NCBI RefSeq assembly: GCF_030537745.1
Contig: NZ_JAUNVI010000011.1
Location: 1 to 59,458 of the forward strand
Length of the DNA: 59,458 nucleotides
Source of the DNA: Ornithinimicrobium sp.
GTDB lineage: Bacteria > Actinomycetota > Actinomycetes > Actinomycetales > Dermatophilaceae
Direction of reading: 5' to 3'
Shown here piece after piece: positions 26,582 to 35,827 of this stretch. The notes under the pieces were generated by a model, which saw only the letters and a list, made by a program, of their open reading frames with translations, ran no database searches and was not told the origin of the DNA. The stretch's first letter is position 1. Every line of letters starts with the position of its first letter. The position numbers and the translations under genes were made by a program.

Positions 26582-28314
26582 TGAGCGAGGCAGTCGTTGT
26601 CTTCATCGCCCTCAACGCGATCCTGGCCTACTCCTTCTATGCCGTGCTCGTCGCCGGCGAGCTCAGCCTTGGCCAGGCCGGGTTTGCCGCGCTCGGCGGC
26701 TTCACCGCTGCCGCCTGGGCGCCCTCGCCCGCCGAGATCGGGGAGCTGCCCTCCCTGCTGGTGGCGATCGTCATCGGCATGGTCGTCGGCTCGGTGGCCG
26801 CGATCGTGCTGGGCCTGCCCACCATGCATCTGCGTGGCGTCTTCCTGGCGATCGCGACCCTGGGATTCGCCGAAGCGGTGCGGATCTTGCTGATCAACGC
26901 GGAGTGGACCGGGGGCGCCAACGGCATGTCCGTGCCCAAGGTGGTCACTCCGCTCATCGCCTGGGTGGCCCTCGCGCTCGTCGTCTACTGGTTCTGGCGA
27001 CAGGGACCGAGCAGCTTTGGTCGTGCGCTGGCGGCAATCCGCGAGGATGAGCTGGCCGCCCGCGCGATGGGTATCGACGTCGGCCGGCACCGGCTGGCCG
27101 CGTTCACCGCTGCCGGCGCCATCGCAGGACTCTACGGAGTGCTGTGGGCCTACTACGTGCGGCTGCTGGCACCGGAGGACTTCGACTTCAGCCGCGCCAT
27201 CGACGGGCTGGTCACGGCCGTAGTCGGCGGCTCCACCATGTGGCTAGGGCCGTTGTTCGGGTCGGGTTTCCTCACGATGGTGCCCGAGGTGCAGCGGGTG
27301 ATCGGGCTCGAGGCGAACTGGATCCGCCCCTTCCTGGCGAGCCTGCTGCTCCTGCTGGTCATCCTCTTCCTCCCCGGCGGGCTGGCGTCCTTACTGCCTC
27401 GTCGGATGGTCAAGGTGGCCACCGCCGGCGGCGACCTGAGTGGCGACCGTTCCGGCCTGATCACCCGCGCCCACCCGGTGACGGGTGAGCCGGTGGTGGC
27501 GATCCAGGGTGGTGCCAAGGCCTACGGCGGGGTGCACGCGGTCCAAGGCATCGACCTGAGCATCGGCTCCGGCGAGATCGTGGGCCTCATCGGTCCCAAT
27601 GGCGCTGGCAAGACGACGCTGGTCAACATGATCAGCGGCCTGATCGCGCCGACGTCGGGCACCTTCGAGGTGCTCGGGACCGAGCCCGGCAAGACCAAGG
27701 TGCACAAGGTCGCCCAGGCGGGCGTGAGCCGGACCTTCCAGCACTCCAAGCTCTTCCCGCGCCTGTCGGCGCTGGAGAACGTGCTGGTGGGTGCGCACGC
27801 CGTGAGCCGACCGACGTTCCTGCGCCGCCTGCTGTGGCTGCCGGGCGCCCGCCGCGACGAGGCTGTCGTCATCGATCACGCCGCGCGGTGCCTAGAGCGG
27901 GTCGGTCTCTCCGACAAGGCGCGCAGTTATGCCTCGGCGTTGTCCTACGGCGACCAGCGGCGCCTAGAGATTGCCCGCGCGCTGGCTAGTGACCCGTCCC
28001 TGCTCATCCTCGACGAGCCGGCCGCGGGCATGAACCACGTCGAGGCTGACGCGCTGTCCGAGCTGATTGGCTCGCTGGCCAGCGAAGGACTCACGATCCT
28101 GCTCATCGAGCACAACGTGGGGATGGTGATGAAGACCTGCAGCCGCATCGTGGTGCTCAACTTCGGGAAGGTCATCGCGATGGGCACGCCTGAAGAAATC
28201 ATGGACAATCCTGTCGTCGTCGAGGCATACCTCGGTGGCGACGAGGAAAGTGAGGAGCAGAGCGTGCGCACTGTCCATGAGGCTGGGCACGGGCCCATGG
28301 AGGAGGCACCATGA
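26581..28314 (+). CDS. LivM permease - LivG ATPase fusion protein
   Basis: Two importer subunits are joined in one 577-residue chain. Residues about 1-285 are a LivM-type permease (several hydrophobic helices, LSLGQAGFAALGG, the GIDVGRHRLAAFTAAGAIAG motif). After a linker, residues about 300-550 are a LivG-type ATPase: Walker A GPNGAGKT, the variant signature LSYGDQRRLEIARAL, Walker B LLILDEPAAGMN and the switch IEHNVGMVM. No stop or frameshift separates the parts, so it is a true fusion rather than two misread genes. A charged tail follows. It overlaps livF by ATGA. Confidence 0.93.
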   Translation: MSEAVVVFIALNAILAYSFYAVLVAGELSLGQAGFAALGGFTAAAWAPSPAEIGELPSLLVAIVIGMVVGSVAAIVLGLPTMHLRGVFLAIATLGFAEAVRILLINAEWTGGANGMSVPKVVTPLIAWVALALVVYWFWRQGPSSFGRALAAIREDELAARAMGIDVGRHRLAAFTAAGAIAGLYGVLWAYYVRLLAPEDFDFSRAIDGLVTAVVGGSTMWLGPLFGSGFLTMVPEVQRVIGLEANWIRPFLASLLLLLVILFLPGGLASLLPRRMVKVATAGGDLSGDRSGLITRAHPVTGEPVVAIQGGAKAYGGVHAVQGIDLSIGSGEIVGLIGPNGAGKTTLVNMISGLIAPTSGTFEVLGTEPGKTKVHKVAQAGVSRTFQHSKLFPRLSALENVLVGAHAVSRPTFLRRLLWLPGARRDEAVVIDHAARCLERVGLSDKARSYASALSYGDQRRLEIARALASDPSLLILDEPAAGMNHVEADALSELIGSLASEGLTILLIEHNVGMVMKTCSRIVVLNFGKVIAMGTPEEIMDNPVVVEAYLGGDEESEEQSVRTVHEAGHGPMEEAP

Positions 28315-29012
28315 CCGACACGATCCTGACGGTCGAGGACCTCGCGGTCAGCTACGGCCGGGTCCAGGCGGTCCGCGGCGTCAGTTTCTCCGTCCCTCGC
28401 GGTGGCCTGGTCACCCTGGTCGGTGCCAACGGCGCGGGCAAGTCCTCGATCATCAACGCGATCAGTGGCGTCGTGCGCCCCTCCTCGGGAAAGATCACCT
28501 TCGACGGTGCGGACATCACCCGGTCGCACGCCCACACCCTGGTGAAGAAGGGCCTGGTCCAGATCCCGGAGGGACGGCAGATCTTGGGGACGCTGACGAT
28601 CGAGGAAAATCTCCAACTCGGCGCCTGGTACACCTCCGGGGCTCGTACCGACGAGGTCTACGACCGTTTCCCGGTGCTCCGGGAACGCCGCCATCTTCCG
28701 GCGGGCAGTCTCTCCGGCGGCGAGCAGCAGATGCTCGCCATCGGTCGTGCGCTGGTCGCGGAGCCATTGCTCATGCTGCTCGATGAGCCGTCCATGGGCC
28801 TGGCGCCCAAGATCGTCGATGACGTCTTCGCGGTGATCCAGGAGATCCGCGCCAGCGGGACCAGCGTGTTGCTCGTGGAGCAGAACGCTCGTCGCGCGCT
28901 GCGTGCGGCCGACCACGGCTACGTCCTGTCCAGCGGCGAGATCGTGCAGTCCGGACCGGGTACGACGCTGCTGGAGGACGAGGGCATCGTCGCGGCCTAT
29001 CTCGGGATCTAG
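28311..29012 (+). CDS. livF: ABC transporter ATPase, LivF family
   Basis: The 233-residue second ATPase of the importer. Walker A is GANGAGKSS, signature LSGGEQQMLAIGRAL, Walker B LLMLLDEPSMGLAP, and the switch His is replaced in VEQNARRAL, as in LivF in general. The PEGRQILGTLTIEENLQLG segment is diagnostic for LivF. It is the last gene of the operon, starting inside the fusion gene (ATGA), and ends 43 nt from the convergent EamA gene. Confidence 0.95.
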   Translation: MTDTILTVEDLAVSYGRVQAVRGVSFSVPRGGLVTLVGANGAGKSSIINAISGVVRPSSGKITFDGADITRSHAHTLVKKGLVQIPEGRQILGTLTIEENLQLGAWYTSGARTDEVYDRFPVLRERRHLPAGSLSGGEQQMLAIGRALVAEPLLMLLDEPSMGLAPKIVDDVFAVIQEIRASGTSVLLVEQNARRALRAADHGYVLSSGEIVQSGPGTTLLEDEGIVAAYLGI

Positions 29013-29055
29013 CCGCACTGGGGAAGGCCAGGCAAGGGACAGGTCCAGGTCGAGG

Positions 29056-30039
29056 TCAGGATTCGGCGCTGATCTCGGTCCCGCGCAGCGAGACCAGGAT
29101 CCCGGCCATCATCAGGGCGCAGCCCAGCAGCATCCTTGGGCTGAGCACCTCGCCCAGGATCAGCCAACCGCCAAGGGCACCGAAGACGGCCTCGAGGCTC
29201 AGCAACATGGCGGCATGCGAGGCCTTGGCGTCCCGTTGAGCCACGACCTGCAGCGTGTAGGCCATCCCGACTGCGAGCACACCGCCGTAGAGGACTGCAC
29301 CCAGCGCGGGACCGAGCCCGGTGAAGGGTGCGGCCTCGAAGAGAAAGGCTGCCCCTGTGCTGAGCAGCGCGCACGCGGCGAACTGCAGGGCCGACAACTG
29401 CAACGCATCCACCGTCTCGACGTAATGGTCGATCACCAGGATGTGGGCCGCCCAGAAGAACGCGCTGACGAGCACGAGCAGGTCGCCGGTCGCGATCGTG
29501 AAATCCTTGGTCATGCTCAGCAGGTAGAGGCCGGGCACGGCCAGCGCAAGCCCCATCCAGATCGCCACCGTCGCGCGGTGCCCAAGGGCCAGTCCGAGCA
29601 CAGGGACGAGCACGATGTAGAGGCCGGTGATAAAGCCCGCCTTGCCTGCGGTCGTGCTGGCGATCCCCAACTGCTGCAAGCTGGCTGCCGTGAAGATCAC
29701 CGCGCCCGTGACGAGTCCTGGCAGGTAGGGAGATCGGGGAGTGCGGCTCATGGGTGCCGGGGCCTCGCCGGCCGGAGGCCCCGGATAGGCCACCACGGTC
29801 TCGGGGGAGCGACGTCGATGACGGACCAGCCACCAGATCAGGGGGAGCAGCGACACCGCGCCGATAGCGAACCGGGCCGCGTTAAAACTCATCGCCCCCA
29901 TGTGCTCGGCCCCCAGCCGCTGCGCCACGAACCCAAACCCCCAGATCGCGGCGGTGAGCACCAGGAGCAGGTTGGCCCGGGTGCGCACCGCTGGATCCGG
30001 GGCAGACGTGCGGGGTGCTTCCGGCGGCGCAGCTTGCAT
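29056..30039 (-). CDS. EamA/DMT-superfamily transporter
   Basis: A 327-residue integral membrane protein with about ten hydrophobic helices in two repeats of the EamA type: NLLLVLTAAIWGFGFVAQR in the first and LVSAFFWAAHILVIDHY in the second, with SLEAVFGALGGWLILGE near the end, a hallmark of the family. Such proteins export or exchange amino acids and other metabolites; the substrate is not predictable. A polar Pro/Arg loop (about residues 75-105) separates helices. ATG 30039 was taken as the start. It is divergent from the aminotransferase gene with a 40-nt gap. Confidence 0.87.
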   Translation of the reverse strand: MQAAPPEAPRTSAPDPAVRTRANLLLVLTAAIWGFGFVAQRLGAEHMGAMSFNAARFAIGAVSLLPLIWWLVRHRRRSPETVVAYPGPPAGEAPAPMSRTPRSPYLPGLVTGAVIFTAASLQQLGIASTTAGKAGFITGLYIVLVPVLGLALGHRATVAIWMGLALAVPGLYLLSMTKDFTIATGDLLVLVSAFFWAAHILVIDHYVETVDALQLSALQFAACALLSTGAAFLFEAAPFTGLGPALGAVLYGGVLAVGMAYTLQVVAQRDAKASHAAMLLSLEAVFGALGGWLILGEVLSPRMLLGCALMMAGILVSLRGTEISAES

Positions 30040-30066
30040 GCCTGCATCGTAGGCGGCGCACTGCTC

Positions 30067-30072
30067 TAGCCT
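30067..30072 (+). promoter_or_regulatory. Candidate -10 box of the class V aminotransferase gene
   Basis: TAGCCT fits TANNNT and ends 7 nt before ATG 30080, with no ribosome-binding sequence between. The spacing suggests a leaderless transcript. A -35 is not clear; TGCATC at 30043-30048 is at 18-nt spacing. Confidence 0.4.
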
Positions 30073-30079
30073 GAGCGGT

Positions 30080-31297
30080 ATGACGCTCGATGTCGCAGCC
30101 CTCCGCGCCCAATTTCCCGCGCTCGCCACAGGGACAGCCCACTTCGACGGGCCCGGTGGGTCTCAGACGCCGAGCTCGGTCGCGCACGCAGTCGCCGCCA
30201 CCCTGGGCTCCTCGATCGCCAACCGGGGCTCTGTCACGGCAGCCGAGCAACGTGCCGACGCGGTCGTCGTCGCAGCGCGCGCGGCGATGGGGGACTTCCT
30301 CGGCACCGACCCCAGGACGGTGATCTTCGGGCGGAGCATGACTGCCCTGACCATGGACCTCGCGCGGACCCTGGCACGTTCGCACGGGTGGGGACCGGGC
30401 GACGAGGTCGTCGTCACCTCCTTGGACCACGACGGCAACATCCGCCCCTGGGTCATCGCCGCCGAGGCAGTAGGCGCCACGGTCCGGTCGGCCGAGGTCG
30501 ACCCCCAGACCGGGGAGCTGCCCCTGGAGGCGGTCACCTCAGTCCTGTCCGACCGCACGCGACTCGTGGCGGTGACGGGGGCGTCCAACCTCATCGGCAC
30601 CCGCCCCGACCTGCGGGCGATCATCGACGCCGCCCATGACGCCGGTGCGCTGGTGCACGTCGACGCCGTGCACCTGGCCGCCCACTCGCGCCTGAACCGC
30701 GAAAGCCTCGGCGCCGACCTCCTGGCGTGCTCGCCCTACAAGTTCTTCGGCCCGCATCTGGGCGTCACCTGCGGACGGCTCGGCCTGCTCGAGGGCCTGC
30801 GCCCGGACAAGCTGCTGCCCTCCTCGCAGGACGTCCCAGAGCGCTTCGAGCTGGGGACCTTGCCGTATGAGCTGCTCGCTGGCACCACCGCGACCGTCGA
30901 CTTCATCGCCGGGCTGGCCAATGGCCGGGCTGGCGCTGCCCGGGCAGACCTGCTCAGCGCCGCCTTCGCCGCCCTGGAGGAGCACGAGGACGCCCTCCGG
31001 ATCCGTGCCGAGGATGGTCTGGCCGCCATCGAAGGAGTGCGCGTCCACTCCCGGGCCACCCACCGCACTCCCACCTTGCTGTTCACCATCGACGGCGTCG
31101 AGCCAGCCGCCGTGCACCGCCACCTGGCGACCCTGGACGTCAATGCCCCCTCCTCTCACTTCTACGCCTGGGAGCTCTCACACCGTCTCGGGCTGGGGAG
31201 CGCCGGGGGGGTGCGGGTCGGGATGGCGCCCTACTCGACGCCGCGAGAGGTCGACCGACTCCTCGAGGGCGTCGCGGCCCTTGCAGGTGCCAGATGA
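30080..31297 (+). CDS. Cysteine desulfurase-like class V aminotransferase
   Basis: A 405-residue PLP enzyme of the CsdA/SufS-like class V group. The Schiff-base lysine is K221 in SPYKFFGPHLG, preceded by HVDAVHLAAH (the conserved Asp of the PLP pocket) and SLDHDGNIRPW. The protein lacks an obvious cysteine-loop like that of IscS. It resembles the stand-alone cysteine desulfurase-like subfamily (TIGR01976-type) rather than Fe-S assembly enzymes; the substrate is unknown. The start is supported by the TAGCCT box 7 nt upstream. It overlaps the GH13 gene by ATGA, so the two are co-translated. Confidence 0.82.
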   Translation: MTLDVAALRAQFPALATGTAHFDGPGGSQTPSSVAHAVAATLGSSIANRGSVTAAEQRADAVVVAARAAMGDFLGTDPRTVIFGRSMTALTMDLARTLARSHGWGPGDEVVVTSLDHDGNIRPWVIAAEAVGATVRSAEVDPQTGELPLEAVTSVLSDRTRLVAVTGASNLIGTRPDLRAIIDAAHDAGALVHVDAVHLAAHSRLNRESLGADLLACSPYKFFGPHLGVTCGRLGLLEGLRPDKLLPSSQDVPERFELGTLPYELLAGTTATVDFIAGLANGRAGAARADLLSAAFAALEEHEDALRIRAEDGLAAIEGVRVHSRATHRTPTLLFTIDGVEPAAVHRHLATLDVNAPSSHFYAWELSHRLGLGSAGGVRVGMAPYSTPREVDRLLEGVAALAGAR

Positions 31298-32577
31298 GCG
31301 ACCAGGGGTGGGCGGACACGGTGATCTGGTGGCACGTCTACCCGCTGGGCTTCGTCGGGGCACAGCCACGGGCGGCGGCCGCCGACGCCGCCGACGCCCC
31401 TGACCTGGCAGTGCAGCACCGGCTGCCCAAGCTCGTGGGTTGGCTCGACTACCTTCTGCAACTGGGTGCCAACGGACTGCTCCTGGGTCCGGTTTTCGCC
31501 TCGACCAGCCATGGCTACGACACCCTCGACCACTACCGGGTGGACCCGCGCCTGGGAGATGAGGGCGACCTGCGAGAGCTCTTCGACGAGGCGCGCCAGC
31601 GAGGGGTGCGGGTCCTCCTGGACGGGGTCTTCAACCACCTCTCCGCGGATCACCCGGTCGTGCTGCGCGCCCTCCGGCAGGACGCCTCACCGCAGGACCG
31701 GGCCTGGCTGCGGTGGGTGGGCGAGCACCCGCGCGGGTTCGAGGGCAACCTCGACCTCGTCGAGCTCGACCTGACCCACCCCCCGGTCCAGGACTACGTC
31801 GTCGAGGTGATGGACTACTGGCTCCTCGCCGGGGCTGACGGCTGGCGGCTGGACGCGGCGTACGCGCCCGGTGCGGGCGCCTGGCGACCTATCATCGAAC
31901 GGGTGCGTGAGCGCCATCCGCACTGCTGGATCCTCGGTGAGGTCATCCACGGCGACTACCTGCAATTCGTGCAGCAGTCGGGGGTGGACTCGGTGACGCA
32001 GTACGAGTTGTGGAAGGCCATCTGGAGCTCACTGAACGACACCAACCTGCACGAGTTGGCCTGGGGGCTGAAACGGCACGCCGAGTTCTGCGCCGCCTTC
32101 CTGCCGCAAACTTTCATCGGCAACCACGACACCACCAGGATCGCGACCAAGCTCACTCACCCAGCGCACCTGGGGATGGCGATCGCGCTGTCCTGCCTGC
32201 TGCCCGGCGTCCCGTCCGTCTACGCGGGGGACGAGCAGGGGTTCACGGGGGAGAAGCTCGACCAGCCCGGTGGGGATGACGCTGTGCGGCCGCCGTTCCC
32301 CGACCACCCCGAGGAGCTGGCGTCCGTTGGTGCGGCCGTGCTGCGGGAGTACCGACAGGTCATCCACCTGCGCCGCACCCATCCTTGGTTGGCCACCGCC
32401 ACGGCCACCGCGCGCGAGGTCACCAACGAGACGATGACGATCGACCTCGTCGGAGCACCGGGGCCAGAGGCCGATCGGCGCCTGACCCTAGGACTCAACC
32501 TGACCGATGAGGTGGTCGAGCTGGAGACGCAGACGGGGCCCCTCGCCATACCTGCACACGGTTGGGCGCTCGCCTGA
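31294..32577 (+). CDS. GH13 alpha-amylase-family glycoside hydrolase
   Basis: A 427-residue cytoplasmic (no signal peptide) alpha-glucan enzyme. The four GH13 regions are visible: DGVFNH (region I), GWRLDAAY with the nucleophile D187 (region II), ILGEVIHGD with the acid/base E216 (region III) and GNHDTTRI with D279 (region IV). The N-terminal VIWWHVYPLGF strand and HGYDTLDHYRVDP are also typical. It is shorter than most GH13 enzymes, with a small C-terminal domain. Intracellular maltooligosaccharide or oligoglucoside hydrolysis is likely; specificity cannot be set. ATG 31294 overlaps the preceding stop. Confidence 0.87.
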   Translation: MSDQGWADTVIWWHVYPLGFVGAQPRAAAADAADAPDLAVQHRLPKLVGWLDYLLQLGANGLLLGPVFASTSHGYDTLDHYRVDPRLGDEGDLRELFDEARQRGVRVLLDGVFNHLSADHPVVLRALRQDASPQDRAWLRWVGEHPRGFEGNLDLVELDLTHPPVQDYVVEVMDYWLLAGADGWRLDAAYAPGAGAWRPIIERVRERHPHCWILGEVIHGDYLQFVQQSGVDSVTQYELWKAIWSSLNDTNLHELAWGLKRHAEFCAAFLPQTFIGNHDTTRIATKLTHPAHLGMAIALSCLLPGVPSVYAGDEQGFTGEKLDQPGGDDAVRPPFPDHPEELASVGAAVLREYRQVIHLRRTHPWLATATATAREVTNETMTIDLVGAPGPEADRRLTLGLNLTDEVVELETQTGPLAIPAHGWALA

Positions 32578-32579
32578 GC

Positions 32580-32591
32580 GGCGATATCGCC
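32580..32591. promoter_or_regulatory. 12-bp perfect palindrome upstream of proS
   Basis: GGCGATATCGCC is a perfect palindrome 2 nt after the GH13 stop and about 70 nt before proS. TAGGCT at 32617-32622 downstream could be the proS -10. The palindrome could be an operator; it may also be chance. Confidence 0.3.
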
Positions 32592-32661
32592 TTCGTCCAC
32601 GACTGGGTGGACAGGTAGGCTCGGCGCGTCCGACCCCTGCCCCACCCTAGGAGTGCCCCTC

Positions 32662-34455
32662 GTGGCCATGCGCCTGTCGACCCTGTTCCTGCGGACCCTG
32701 CGCGAGGACCCGGCCGACGCCGAACTGCCCGGACACAAGCTGCTCGTGCGCGCCGGCTACATCCGGCGTGCCGCGCCCGGCGTCTACTCCTGGCTGCCGC
32801 TGGGCCTGAAGGTGCTGCGCAAGGTCGAGCAGATCGTCCGCGAGGAGATGGACGCCATCGGGGGCCAGGAGCTGAGCTTCCCGGGGCTGCTGCCCCGCGA
32901 GCCCTATGAGGCCACCAACCGCTGGACGGAGTATGGCGACAACCTGTTCCGCCTCAAGGACCGCAAGGGCGTCGACATGCTGCTCGGGCCGACGCACGAG
33001 GAGATGTTCACGCTCGCGGTCAAGGACCTGTGCAGCTCCTACAAGGACCTGCCGTTGACGCTGTATCAGGTTCAGACGAAGTATCGCGACGAGGCCCGTC
33101 CGCGAGCAGGCCTGCTGCGCGGTCGGGAGTTCATCATGAAGGACTCCTACTCTTTCGATGTCGCCGATGAGGGGCTCGAGGCGGCCTACCAGCGCCACCG
33201 CGGTGCCTACGTGAAGATGTTCGACCGTCTCGGCCTCGACTACGTCATCGTGCACGCCGACTCCGGTGCGATGGGAGGCTCGGCGAGTGAGGAGTTCCTC
33301 GCGGTGAGCCCCGTCGGTGAGGACACCTTCGTGCGGTGCGAGGCGTCCGGGTATGCGGCAAACGTCGAGGCGGTCGTGGTGCCGCTGGCCGATCCTGTCG
33401 ACTGCGCGGCGACGCCGGCCGCGCACGTCGAAGACACGCCGGACAGCCCCACGATCGCGACCCTCGTCGACCAGGCCAACGCCCTCTACCCGCGCGCCGA
33501 CGGGCGGGCCTGGACGGGCGCCGACACGCTCAAGAACGTCGTCGTCGTGCTCACCTACCCAGACGGGCGGACCGAACCGCTCGCGATCGGGCTGCCCGGC
33601 GATCGTGAGCTTGACGCCAAGCGGCTCGGGGCGCAGGTGGCACCGGCGCAGTGGGAACCGTTCGAGGAAAAGGACTTTGCCGCCTTCCCGATGTTGGCCA
33701 AGGGCTACCTCGGCCCGGGCGTGCTCGGCGAGCACCCGACGGCCCCCGGCGGAAGTGGGATCAGGTATCTGCTGGACCCGAGCGTGGCCGACGGATCGGC
33801 CTGGATCACCGGCGCCGACGAGCCGGGTAAGCACGTCTTCGACCTGGTTCACGGTCGCGACTTCAGTGCCGACGGCATCGTCCAGGCCGCCGAGCTCCGC
33901 GAGGGTGACCCGAGCCCGGACGGGGCTGGCACCCTGACGCTGGCACGTGGGATCGAGATGGGTCACATCTTCCAGTTGGGGCGCAAGTATGCCGAGGCCC
34001 TCGGCCTCAAGGTCCTGGATGAGCACGGCAAGTTGGTGACGGTCACGATGGGCTCCTACGGCGTGGGCGTCTCACGGGCCGTGGCAGCGGTCGCCGAGGC
34101 GACGCACGACGATATCGGCCTGGCCTGGCCCCGCGCGCTGGCCCCGGCCGATGTGCACGTGGTCGCGACCGGCAAAGACCAGGCGATCTTCGACTACGCC
34201 GAGGGACTGGTCGGCGACCTCGAGACGCAGGGCCTAGAGGTCATCTATGACGACCGCCTCAAGGTCAGCCCCGGCGTGAAGTTCAAGGACGCCGAGCTGC
34301 TCGGTGTGCCGACCATCGTCGTCGTGGGCCGCGGGCTCGCGGAGGGCTCGATCGAGATCAAGGACCGCCGCACCGGCGAGCGCCGGGAGGTTCCGGTCAC
34401 CGGAGCCGCCGAAGCGATCATCGCGGAGGTGCGTCAGGCCGACCCACCGGCCTGA
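32662..34455 (+). CDS. proS: Prolyl-tRNA synthetase
   Basis: ProRS charges tRNA(Pro) with proline. The 597-residue class II enzyme is of the bacterial type with the editing (INS) domain between motifs 2 and 3. It starts with [13 protein letters not shown] and has [13 protein letters not shown], the motif 2 stretch [19 protein letters not shown], the INS domain about residues 225-400, and motif 3 GSYGVGVSR followed by the anticodon-binding domain ([15 protein letters not shown]). GTG 32662 was chosen because AGGAG at 32649-32653 is 8 nt upstream; GTG 32653 overlaps that site and ATG 32668 is also possible. Confidence 0.97.
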   Translation: MAMRLSTLFLRTLREDPADAELPGHKLLVRAGYIRRAAPGVYSWLPLGLKVLRKVEQIVREEMDAIGGQELSFPGLLPREPYEATNRWTEYGDNLFRLKDRKGVDMLLGPTHEEMFTLAVKDLCSSYKDLPLTLYQVQTKYRDEARPRAGLLRGREFIMKDSYSFDVADEGLEAAYQRHRGAYVKMFDRLGLDYVIVHADSGAMGGSASEEFLAVSPVGEDTFVRCEASGYAANVEAVVVPLADPVDCAATPAAHVEDTPDSPTIATLVDQANALYPRADGRAWTGADTLKNVVVVLTYPDGRTEPLAIGLPGDRELDAKRLGAQVAPAQWEPFEEKDFAAFPMLAKGYLGPGVLGEHPTAPGGSGIRYLLDPSVADGSAWITGADEPGKHVFDLVHGRDFSADGIVQAAELREGDPSPDGAGTLTLARGIEMGHIFQLGRKYAEALGLKVLDEHGKLVTVTMGSYGVGVSRAVAAVAEATHDDIGLAWPRALAPADVHVVATGKDQAIFDYAEGLVGDLETQGLEVIYDDRLKVSPGVKFKDAELLGVPTIVVVGRGLAEGSIEIKDRRTGERREVPVTGAAEAIIAEVRQADPPA

Positions 34456-34459
34456 CCCC

Positions 34460-35728
34460 TCAGGGCTGCAGCACCAACTGGTCGCAACCGCCGAGCAGGT
34501 CGACGGTGGCGGTGGTGCGCTCCCACGTCTGCGGGTAGTTGTCGGGGCCGACCAGACGCACGATGTGTGGGCCGGGCTTGGTCCCGGGCGTGATCTCGAC
34601 CCGGGTGGGCTGGTAGGACATCTCGGTCGTGACCACGCCGTCGGCATCACGCTTGAGGGTGAATATCGCGACCATGCCCTCCTGAGTGGCGGGCAGCAGG
34701 ACGCTGGCGGTGTCGGGAGACTGGTTGGACAGGAAGTTGCCCAGTCCGTAGATCACGTCCTTGCCGTTGATCCGCTGGCACGGCTGGATGACGTGGACGT
34801 GGGTGCCGAGAATGAGGTCGACGTCGTCGGAGCTGAGCAGGTCGTCCGCGATCTGCAGTTGCTCGTCCAACGGCGCAGCCTGGTACTCCCCGCCCCAGTG
34901 CATGCTCACCACGACGAAGTCGGCCCCCTCGGCCTTCGCCTTGGCCGACTGCTGGAGGATCCCTTCGCTGCCGATGGAGGGCCAGGAGGCGTCGATCAGC
35001 CAGGGGGCCTCGCCGGGGATGTCCGTCGTCGGGCCACCGGAGTTGGGGAAGGTGTAGGTGTAGGCGAGGTGGGCCACGGTGACGCCCTTGACGTCGTAGA
35101 ACTCCGCCTTGCCGGCTCGGTCCTCGTGCGCGGACGGCCCGGCGTAACCCAGCCCCGCGTCCCTGATCACCTGCTCAGTGTCCGCGAGCCCGTCGATCCC
35201 ACGATCCATGGTGTGGTTGGACGCGAAGTCACAGCCATCGATGCCGGCCTTGGCGAGCGCGGTGGCCATCTCGTGGGGGGTGTTGAAGGACAAGATGTCA
35301 GGGATCGAGAGGTTGGTGTTGTCCGGGGACAGGGGCGTCTCCATGTGGCACAACGACAGGTCGGCCGAGGAGATCAATGGCGCGACGTCAGCAAACATCG
35401 GGTCGTAGTTGTACTTGCCCTCGGCGTAACCGGCGTATTCGTTGGCGGTGAGGTTGAGCCGGGAATGGGCCAGAATGTCGCCGATCGCGGCGATCGTCAC
35501 CTCTGCCGGCGCCTTCGCGTCGTCGGGGGACGCCACGCTGCCGCCACCAGAGGAGGCCTGGTCGCTGGTCTGCCCGGTGTCCTGCTCTCCGGTCTGTGCG
35601 GCTTCACTGCTCGTGGGGGACTCGGGGGTGCTTCCCGTGCCTGCGTCATCACTGCCGAAGAAACCGCAGGCCGTCAACGCCAGAGGCGCCATCAGAGTGA
35701 TTGCTGCCCCTGCTGCCCACCGTCGCAT
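34460..35728 (-). CDS. CapA-family (PGA_cap metallophosphatase) lipoprotein
   Basis: A 422-residue surface lipoprotein: signal peptide with lipobox LTAC and acylated C21, a long Ser/Thr/Glu linker (to about residue 75), then a CapA/PgsA-like metallophosphoesterase domain. Motifs seen are AAIGDILAHSRLN, LCHMETPLS, SNHTMDRGIDGL, VVVSMHWGGEY and LGTHVHVIQP, which supply the metal ligands. CapA proteins take part in poly-gamma-glutamate synthesis in bacilli; no other capsule gene is here, so the role is unknown. ATG 35728 gives the signal peptide. It converges on proS with a 4-nt gap. Confidence 0.85.
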   Translation of the reverse strand: MRRWAAGAAITLMAPLALTACGFFGSDDAGTGSTPESPTSSEAAQTGEQDTGQTSDQASSGGGSVASPDDAKAPAEVTIAAIGDILAHSRLNLTANEYAGYAEGKYNYDPMFADVAPLISSADLSLCHMETPLSPDNTNLSIPDILSFNTPHEMATALAKAGIDGCDFASNHTMDRGIDGLADTEQVIRDAGLGYAGPSAHEDRAGKAEFYDVKGVTVAHLAYTYTFPNSGGPTTDIPGEAPWLIDASWPSIGSEGILQQSAKAKAEGADFVVVSMHWGGEYQAAPLDEQLQIADDLLSSDDVDLILGTHVHVIQPCQRINGKDVIYGLGNFLSNQSPDTASVLLPATQEGMVAIFTLKRDADGVVTTEMSYQPTRVEITPGTKPGPHIVRLVGPDNYPQTWERTTATVDLLGGCDQLVLQP

Positions 35729-35827
35729 GCGACGAGCGTAAGCGGTGATGACCCTCCGGTCCGGGTGCTGGTCCGGCACGTCGGGGAATCGGTGTCTGCT
35801 GCCGAGCCGTGGGGAGTCCATCGTCGA

